NCBI GenBank assembly: GCA_949130495.1 | Contig: OX422214.1 | Span: forward strand, 3,394,046 to 3,458,045 | DNA from: Sambucus nigra | Taxonomy: Eukaryota > Streptophyta > Magnoliopsida > Dipsacales > Adoxaceae | DNA: 64,000 nucleotides | Direction of reading: 5' to 3' | Shown: one piece after another, positions 57,240 through 64,000 of the stretch | Layout: every line of letters starts with the position of its first letter | How positions within the stretch are numbered: the first letter of the stretch is position 1 | Translations under genes and position numbers: made by a program | The notes under the pieces: model-generated | The model's input: only the letters and a program-made list of their open reading frames with translations | What the model was told of the DNA's origin: nothing | The model's database searches: none

Positions 57240-57939
57240 AAACGCCTCGCACGGGATTGATGTAACTCATAGGAATCGGTCCCGTTGTCACGGCACTCCC
57301 GGTTTGAGTGTATGATGTAAATTTGCAAAAAGTTAGACTTAAGCATAGAAACATGACATCGAAGGGTGAAAACATATTATAACCACAAAACTGTCCCGTA
57401 AGAGTCACGAACACCTCGCACGGGACCAATGTGACTCGTAGGAACTGACCAGCTAGTCATGAGGATCCCGATTTGAGTGTGTGATGTAAATTTACAAAAT
57501 GGTAGACTTAATCATAAAAACATGCCATCGAAGGGTGAAAATATAAAAGAGCCACAAAACGGTCCGGTAAGAGTCATGAACATCTCGAACGGGACCAATG
57601 TGACTCATAAGAACGGATCGCGTAGTCACGGGGCTCCCGATTTCAGTGTACAACGTAAATTTGCAAAAAAATTAGACTTAAGCATAAAAATATGCAATTA
57701 AAGGGTGAAAATATAAAACAAGCATAAAACGGTCCGGTAAGATTCACGAACAGCTCACACGTGAACTTAGTGACTCGTAGGAATCGGCCTTGTAGTCACG
57801 GCGCTCCCGGTTTGAGTGTACAACATAAATTTGCAAAAAGTTAGACTTAAGCATAAAAACATGCCATCGAAGGGTGAAGACATAAAATAAACACAAAACG
57901 GTCCCATAAGAGTCACCAAAACCTCGCACGGGACCAATG
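57240..57939 (+). repeat. Array C, second part: 4 copies of the ~169-bp unit
   Basis: The array resumes after the solo LTR in the same orientation and phase, with GTGACTC-type blocks at about 57264, 57431, 57600 and 57771. It ends at GGACCAATG, where the next LTR starts. Confidence 0.93.
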
Positions 57940-58700
57940 TGTAATACCCTGTAATTTTATTGATTTTTATTTAAGGGATTAATTGAATTAAATGAGAATT
58001 AATTGGGAATTAATCCGGATATAAATACTAGCGAGATGTGAGTTGGTATTTGATTATGATGTTAAAATTGAAAATTTCATGAGTATTGAATATTAAAGTT
58101 ATCACGAGACGGAAATACGACAATTTGGAAATTTAATTGGAACGCGCATGTCACTCGCGTCAGGAATGAATTGATTTAAATTAAAAAGTGAATTATATTT
58201 TTATCAACCGAATGGTCATTTTCAGTGTGCCAACGTGTCCGGAAGGGTCGAAATAGACCGAAAACACTAGTCGGGGATTTAGTTTGGGTCCCGGGGCATC
58301 TTTAGGCCAAACCGGCAACCTAAAAGGGTATTTTGGTAACTTTAAAAATAAGGGAATTAAAACCCACGAAAATTAGAGTTTATATTTATAATTTTAAAGG
58401 GGCCACTAAGGCCATTACCAGCAAAAGATAAGAAAGTGGGCTCCGGGAGTTTTGAGAGAAGTTGGAGATAGGTTACAAGAGCCAAACCAAAACCCTCAAC
58501 CATCACCACCATTCTGGAAGAATTTGTGACCGAGAGAAAGGAAATCAAGCCTAGAATCAATGACAACAAATCTGGAAAATGAATCTAAGGCAAGTGATTT
58601 AATATTTTTAAGTGCATTGAATATTTCTTCCATGTTTAGTGTGGGAACTATTTTATCTTGAAAGTTTTGAGGAAAACTAATGAAATTGTTGGAGAAATCA
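57940..58700 (+). repeat. Partial LTR, unit 1
   Basis: TG start with the same text as units 2-4. It is joined at about 58697 to integrase sequence through a 3-base overlap (AAA), 250 bp or so earlier in the LTR than in units 2 and 3. Confidence 0.85.
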
Positions 58701-59451
58701 GATGTTAGAGGACATGTTGCGTATGTTCATCCTAGACTTTGGAGGGGGTTAGGAGCAGTACCTTCCACTGGTGGAGTTTGCTTACAACAACTCCTACCAG
58801 TTCACCATTAGTATGGCTACGTTTGAGGCGTTGTATGGTAGACCTTGTCGTTCCCCATCATGTTGGTTAGAAGTGGGGGATAACAAACTCCTTGGGCCGG
58901 AAGTGATTCAGGACACTTTGGCAAGGATAGAGATGACATGGAGCCGTATTCGGGTAGCTCCGGACCGGCAGAAGAGCTATGCTGATGCCAAGAGGTTCTT
59001 TAGAGAATTCAAAGTGGGGGACCAGGTTTTACTCAGAGTATCTCCTATGAAGGGGATTATGCGTTCTGGGAAAAAGGGGAAACTGGCACCGAGATATGTG
59101 CGACCATTTCCTATCATCGAGCGGATTGGGCCAGTTGCGTATAGACTTGGGTTACCGGAGCACTTGCATAGGATTCATGATGTGTTCTATATTTCCTCGC
59201 TAAGGAAATATCTTAGGGATGATTTGGCCCATACTCACATTGCTTTGGAGGACATCGATCTTCAGCCCGATAATTCCTATGAGGAGGGGCCGATTGCTAT
59301 TTTGGATCAAAGCGAGCGGAAACTGAGGTCGAAGATAGTACCGTTAGTACGTGTTCAGTGGCGGCATCATAATGCCGAGGAGTCCACATGGGAGCGTGAG
59401 GATGAAATGCGCGAGCGTTATCCAGAGCTATTTTTACCAGGTACTCTTTAG
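58701..59451 (+). pseudogene. Integrase C-terminal half and chromodomain, unit 1
   Basis: After TAG at 58750 an open frame of 226 codons (58771-59451) reads FAYNNSYQFTISMATFEALY, then YGRPCRSP, SYADAKRFFREFKVGDQVLL, GPVAYRLGLPEHLHRIHDVF and a chromodomain at the end (VRVQWRHHNAEESTWERED, then RYPELF). The zinc finger and the DDE core are deleted. The chromodomain of such proteins targets integration to heterochromatin marks (family knowledge). This is the longest clean frame in the window of this type, but it lacks a proper start and a catalytic site. Confidence 0.9.
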
Positions 59452-59477
59452 TTTCGAATTTTGGGACGAAATTCTGT

Positions 59478-59492
59478 TATTAGGGGGGAAAA
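59478..59492 (+). other. Polypurine tract before unit 2 LTR
   Basis: TATTAGGGGGGAAAA directly before TGTAATACCCC. The same arrangement is seen before units 3 (about 61655) and 4 (about 63680). Confidence 0.85.
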
Positions 59493-60390
59493 TGTAATAC
59501 CCCGTAATTTTATTGATTTTTATTTAAGGGATTAATTGAATTAAATGAGAATTAATTGGGAATTAATCTGGATATAAATACTAGCAAGATGTGAGTTGGT
59601 ATTTGATTATGATGTTAAAATTAAAAATTTCATGAGTATTGAATATTAAAGTTGTCGCGAAACGGAAATACGACAATTTGAAAATTTAATTAGAACGCGC
59701 ATGTCACTCGCGTCAGGAATGAATTGATTTAAATTAAAATTTTAATTATATTTTTATCAATCTAGTGGTCATTTTGAGTGCTCCAACGTGTTCGGAAGGG
59801 TCGAAATAGTCCGAAAACACTAGCCGGGGGTCTAGTTTCGGTCCCGGGACATCTTTAGGCCAAGCCGGCAACCTAAAAGGGTATTTTGGTAACTTTAAAA
59901 ATAAGGGAATTAAAACCCACGAAAATTATAGTTTATATTTATAATTTTAAAGGGGCCACTAAGGCCATTACCAGCAAAAGATAAGAAAGTGGGCTACGGG
60001 AGTTTTGAGAAAAGTTGGAGATAGGTTACAAGAGCCAAACCAAAACCCTCAACCATCCCCTTCATTCTGGAAGAATTTGTGATCGAAAGAAAGGAAATTC
60101 AGCCTAGAATCAACGACAACAAATCTGGAAAATGAATCTAAGGCAAGTGATTTGATATTTTTAAGTGCATTGAATATTTCTTCCATGTTTAGTGTAGGAA
60201 TTATTTTGTCTTGAAAGTTTTGAGGAAAACTAATGAAATTGTTGGAGAAACTCTAAATTTGGGATATGATTTGCATGTAGAATGACGATGGACTAATTTA
60301 GTATTCGAAGACTTAAATATGATGATTTAAAAAGGGACTTATGATGAGTAATTGAGCACAATAAAATTTTAGGATTTATGTTCATAGGGT
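59493..60390 (+). repeat. Partial LTR, unit 2
   Basis: About 900 bp of LTR. Differs from unit 1 at roughly 15 sites in the first 300 bp. It passes into integrase near GGGTTTGGGATAAAATG without any LTR CA end or PBS. Confidence 0.85.
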
Positions 60391-60397
60391 TTGGGAT

Positions 60398-61627
60398 AAA
60401 ATGTACCAAGACATGAGACGACAGTATTGGTGGAGCGGGATGAAGAGAGATATTGTCGTGTTTGTTTCTAAATGCGCCACTTGTGAGCTAGTAAAGGTGG
60501 ATCATCAGAGACCGATAGGACTTCTACAGCCATTAGAGGTTCCAACGTGGATGTGGGAGAGCATATCCATGGACTTCATCACGGGGTTACCTATGTCGCA
60601 GAGGGGTCTGAACTCCATATGGGTGGTTGTGGATAGGTTGACCAAAGTTGCTCATTTTCTACCCGTGAGGACATACTATACAATGGGATAGTATGCCCAG
60701 ATTTTCATTGCGGAAATAGTGAGACTTCACGGTGTGCCTCTAAATATTGTGTCTGACCGAGATAAGATATTTGTTTCACGGTTTTGGGAGAGTTTCTAGG
60801 AGGCCATGGGCACTGAATTGCGGTTGAGTACGGCTTATCACCCACAGACCGATGGTCAAACCGAGCGAACAAATCAGTTGTTGGAGGATATGTTGCGTAT
60901 GTGCATCCTAGACTTTTGAGGGGGTTAGGTGCAGTACCTTCCACTGGTGGAGTTTGCTTACAACAACTCCTACCAGTTCACCATTGGTATGGCTCCGTTT
61001 GAGGCGTTGTATGGTAGACCTTGTCGTTCCCCAGCATGTTGGTTAGAAGTGGGGGATAACAAAATCCTCGGGCCGGAAGTGATTCAGGACTCTTTGGCAA
61101 GGATAGAGATGACACGGAGCCGTATTCGGGTAGCTCAGGACCGGCAAAAGAGCTATGCTGATGCCAAGAGGTTCTTCAGAGAATTCAAAGTGGGGGACCA
61201 GGATTTACTCAGAGTATCTCCTATGAAGGGGATTATGCGTTTTGGGAAAAAGGGGAAACTGGCACCGAGATATGTGGGCCCATTTCCTATCATCGAGCGG
61301 ATTGGGCCAGTTGTGCATAGACTTGGGTTACCGGAGCACTTGCATAGGATTCATGATGTGTTCCATATTTCCTCGCTAAGGAAATATCTTAGGGATGATT
61401 TGGCCCATACTCACATTGCTTTGGAGGACATCAATCTTCAGCCCGATAGTTCCTATGAGGAGGGGCCGATTGCTATTTTGGATCAAAGCGAACGGAAATT
61501 GAGGTCGAAGATAGTACCGTTAGTACGTGTTCAGTGGCGGCATCATAATGCCGAGGAGTCCACATGGGAGCGCGAGGATGAAATGCGCAAGCGTTATCCA
61601 GAGCTATTTTTACCAGGTACTCTTTAG
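60398..61627 (+). pseudogene. Chromovirus integrase with chromodomain, unit 2
   Basis: In one frame: the end of the HHCC zinc finger (MYQDMRRQYWWSGMKRDI, CATCELVKVDHQRP), catalytic core blocks SMDFITGLP (first D), [13 protein letters not shown] (second D) and [13 protein letters not shown] (E), then the C-terminal domain and chromodomain (60929-61627, 232 codons). Stops: TAG at 60689 (where relatives have Gln), TAG at 60797 (Gln), TGA at about 60917 next to an extra T, and TAG at 60926 (Trp). The integrase would insert the cDNA, but here it is dead. Confidence 0.92.
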
Positions 61628-61669
61628 TCCCGAATTTTGGGACGAAATTCTGTTATTGGGGGGGAAGAA

Positions 61670-62566
61670 TGTAATACCCCGTAATTTTATTGATTTTTAT
61701 TTAAGGGATTAATTGAATTAAATGAGAATTAATTGGGAATTAATCTGGATATAAATACTAGCAAGATGTGAGTTGGTATTTGATTATGATGTTAAAATTA
61801 AAAATTTCATGAGTATTGAATATTAAAGTTGTCGCGAGACGGAAATACGACAATTTGGAAATTTAATTGGAACGCGAATGTCACTCGCGTTAGGAATGAA
61901 TTGATTTAAATTGAAAAGTTAATTATATTTTTATCAACCGAGTGGTCATTTTGAGTGCACCAACGTTTTCGAAAAGGTCAAAATAGTCCGAAAACACTAG
62001 CCGGGGGTCTAGTTTGGGTCCCGGGGCACCTTTAGGCCAAACCGACAACCTAAAAGGGTATTTTGGTAAATTTAAAAATAAGGGAATTAAAACCCACGAA
62101 AATTAGAGTTTATATTTACAATTTTAAAGGGGCCACTAAGGCCATTACCAGCAAAAGATAAGAAAGTGGGCTACGGGAGTTTTGAGAGAAGTTGGAGATA
62201 GGTTACAAGAGCCAAACCAAAACCCTCAACCATCACCACCATTCTGGAAGAATTTGTGACGAAAGAAAAGAAATTCAGCCTAGAATCAACGACAACAAAT
62301 CTGGAAAATGAATCTAAGGCAAGTGATTTGATATTTTTAAGTGCATTGGATATTTCTTCCATGTTAAGTGTAGGAACTATTTTGTCTTGAAAGTTTTGAG
62401 GAAAACTAATGAAATTGTTGGAGAAACTCTAAATTTGGGATAGGATTTGGATGTAGAATGACGATGGACTAATTTAGTATTCGAAGACTTAAATATGATG
62501 ATTTAAAAAGGGACTTATGATGAGTAATTGAGCACAATAAAATTTTGGTATTTATGTTCATAGGGT
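61670..62566 (+). repeat. Partial LTR, unit 3
   Basis: Same extent and same LTR-integrase junction as unit 2, so the junction predates the duplication. Confidence 0.85.
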
Positions 62567-62573
62567 TTGGGAT

Positions 62574-63652
62574 AAAATGTACCAAGACATGAGACGACAG
62601 TATTGGTGGAGCGGGATGAAGAGAGATATTATCGTGTTTGTTTCTAAATGTGCCACTTGTCAGCTAGTAAAGGTGGATCATCAGAGACCGGTAGGACTTC
62701 TACAGGAATTAGAGGTTCCAACGTGGATGTGGGAGAGCATATCCATGGACTTCATCACGGGGTTACCTACGTCGCAGAGGGGTCACGACTCCATATGGGT
62801 GGTTTGGATAGGTTGACCAAAGTTGCTCATTTTCTACCCTTGAGGACATACTATACAACGGGATAGTATGCCCAGATTTTCATTACGAAAATAGTGAGAC
62901 TTCACGGTGTGCCTCTAAATATCGTGTCTGACCGAGACAAGATATTTGTTTCACGGTTTTGGGAGAGTTTATAGGAGGCCATGGGCACTGAATTGCGGTT
63001 GAGTACAGCTTATCACCCACAGACCGATGGGAAAACTGAGCGGACAAATCAGATGTTGGAGGACATGTTGCCTATGTGCATCCTAGACTTTGGAGGGGGT
63101 TAGGAGCAGTACCTTCCACTGGTGGAGTTTGCTTACAAAAACTCCTACCAGTACACCATTAGTATGGCTACGTTTGAGGCGTTGTATGGTAGACCTTGTC
63201 GTTCCCCATCATGTTGGTTAGAAGTGGGGGATAACAAACTCCTTGGGCCGGAAGTGATTCAGGACATTTCGGCAAGGATAGAGATGACACGGAGCCGTAT
63301 TCGGGTAGCTCCGGACCGGTAGAAGATTGGGCCAGTTGCGTATAGACTTGGGTTACCGGAGCACTTGCATAGGATTCATGATGTGTTCTATATTTCCTCG
63401 CTAAGGAAATATCTTAGGGATGATTTGGCCCATACTCACATTGCTTTAGAGGACATCGATCTTCAACCCAATAGTTCCTATGAGGAGGGGCCGATTGCTA
63501 TTTTGGACCGAAGCGAGCGAAAACTGAGGTCGAAGATAGTACTGTTAGTACGTGTTCAGTGGAGGCATCATAATGCCGAGGAGTCCACATGGGAGCGCGA
63601 GGATGAAATGCGCGAGCGTTATCCAGAGCTATTTTTACCAGGTACTCTTTAG
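62574..63652 (+). pseudogene. Chromovirus integrase, unit 3, with a further internal deletion
   Basis: Same blocks as unit 2. It has a 2-base loss near 62808 (after SIWVV), TAG at 62864, TAG at 62972 and TAG at 63101 at the same places as unit 2. About 152 bp are deleted at 63322-63330, joining the DRQKS region to IGPVAYRLG text. The chromodomain end (63365-63652) is intact. Confidence 0.9.
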
Positions 63653-63694
63653 TTCCGAATTTTGGGACGAAATTCTGTTATTAGGGGGGAAGTA

Positions 63695-64000
63695 TGTAAT
63701 ACCCCGTAATTTTATTGATTTTTATTTAAGGGATTAATTGAATTAAATGAGAATTAATTGGGAATTAATCCGGATATAAATACTAGCGAGATGTGAGTTG
63801 GTATTTGATTATGATGTTAAAATTGAAAATTTCATGAGTATTGAATATTAAAGTTATCACGAGACGGAAATACGACAATTTGGAAATTTAATTGGAACGC
63901 GCATGTCACTCGCGTCAGGAATGAATTGATTTAAATTAAAAAGTGAATTATATTTTTATCAACCGAATGGTCATTTTCAGTGTGCCAACGTGTCCGGAAG
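63695..64000 (+). repeat. Partial LTR, unit 4 (cut by window end)
   Basis: The 306 bases match the start of unit 1 with a single difference (CCCCG against CCCTG). They are clearly less similar to units 2 and 3. Confidence 0.9.

Larger units (their letters stand above)
48513..57939. mobile_element. Second CACTA transposon (CACTA2), right end not in window
   Basis: CACTACAAGAATTTGC is a classic CACTA terminus. It is followed by 320 bp of subterminal TTAGCAACA and TGTTGCCAAA inverted mini-repeats. It cuts into the ZFN-like exon. A 5' leader-like region, direct repeats and the ~169-bp array C follow. No transposase coding is visible and no right terminus is seen before the retrotransposon at 57940. 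The element may continue past the window, so the end given is that of the last visible array copy. That array C belongs to CACTA2 is inferred from continuity and from the parallel with CACTA1. Confidence 0.65.
57940..64000 (+). mobile_element. Tandem array of truncated Tekay-like chromovirus units
   Basis: Each unit starts TGTAATACCC and has about 760-900 bp of LTR sequence fused directly to the 3' half of integrase, then a polypurine tract. Units: 57940-59492 (1553 bp), 59493-61669 (2177 bp), 61670-63694 (2025 bp), and a fourth from 63695 cut by the window end. PBS, gag, protease, RT and RNase H are all missing. The first unit begins inside an array C repeat; the predicted target duplication is CAATG (57935-57939), whose partner would lie outside the window. 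Confidence 0.9.

Noticed and set aside
50509..57929. Dozens of 60-137 codon frames across array C
   Set aside because: They recur with the repeat in several frames and change with every unit. The array is non-coding tandem DNA.
50525..57939. Array C as a proven centromeric satellite
   Set aside because: The unit length fits, but only about 21 diverged copies are visible and a CACTA context explains them. No centromere evidence can be read from sequence.

Overview
This is an AT-rich stretch of plant nuclear DNA, almost certainly from pericentromeric or other heterochromatin of a flowering plant (probably a eudicot, but the sequence does not settle that). It contains no intact host gene. The only trace of one is a two-exon piece resembling a plant CCCH zinc-finger protein of the ZFN1 type. 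Nearly everything else is transposable elements, many nested. Diagnostic signals include tRNA-iMet and tRNA-Asp primer binding sites, CACTA termini with TNP2 and Ptta transposase remnants, a gag of Sirevirus type, a chromodomain integrase, L1-type endonuclease and RNase H remnants, and an Au-type SINE.

Layout. 1-6937: a Ty3/gypsy element (element A) with 3.2-kb LTRs and a non-coding interior; its left LTR is cut by the window start. 7340-11715: a decayed Ty1/copia element whose gag is split by another LTR insertion, and whose RT is cut off at a 183-bp MITE (11716-11898). 13.86-19.9 kb: a minus-strand L1-type LINE in pieces. It is split by an unidentified 2.9-kb insertion and by a 971-bp TIR element that carries a SINE and a hairpin MITE. 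19.9-25.3 kb: mostly unidentified sequence with small tandem repeats. 25.56-27.88 kb: T-rich then C-rich DNA, a minus-strand tRNA-Asp PBS, and immediately beyond it a 1.33-kb near-perfect palindrome. 30245-40425: a 10.2-kb CACTA transposon (CACTA1) with broken TNP2 and Ptta genes on the minus strand and ~170-bp tandem repeats in two opposed arrays. 40811-47948: a gag-only Sirevirus-like element (no pol). 47991-48512: the ZFN-like gene fragment. 48513 onward: a second CACTA element (CACTA2) with an array of about 21 copies of a ~169-bp repeat. Two later insertions sit in that array: a 3.87-kb solo LTR (53375-57239, perfect 5-bp target duplication) related to the LTRs of element A, and from 57940 to the window end a tandem series of truncated Tekay-like chromovirus units.

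The observations that go beyond routine annotation are these. (1) The ~169-bp repeat occurs in both CACTA elements, which looks like a satellite seeded by CACTA-internal repeats. (2) A partial LTR plus 3' integrase has become a ~2.1-kb repeat unit, and the first and fourth LTR copies are almost identical. (3) A 640-bp-arm palindrome lies exactly where an LTR should be. (4) Short perfect palindromes are clustered inside the LTRs of two unrelated retrotransposon families. (5) A conserved hairpin cassette is repeated in and around the LTRs of element A. All coding sequence seen is broken. The genes form no pathway; they are layers of successive insertions.
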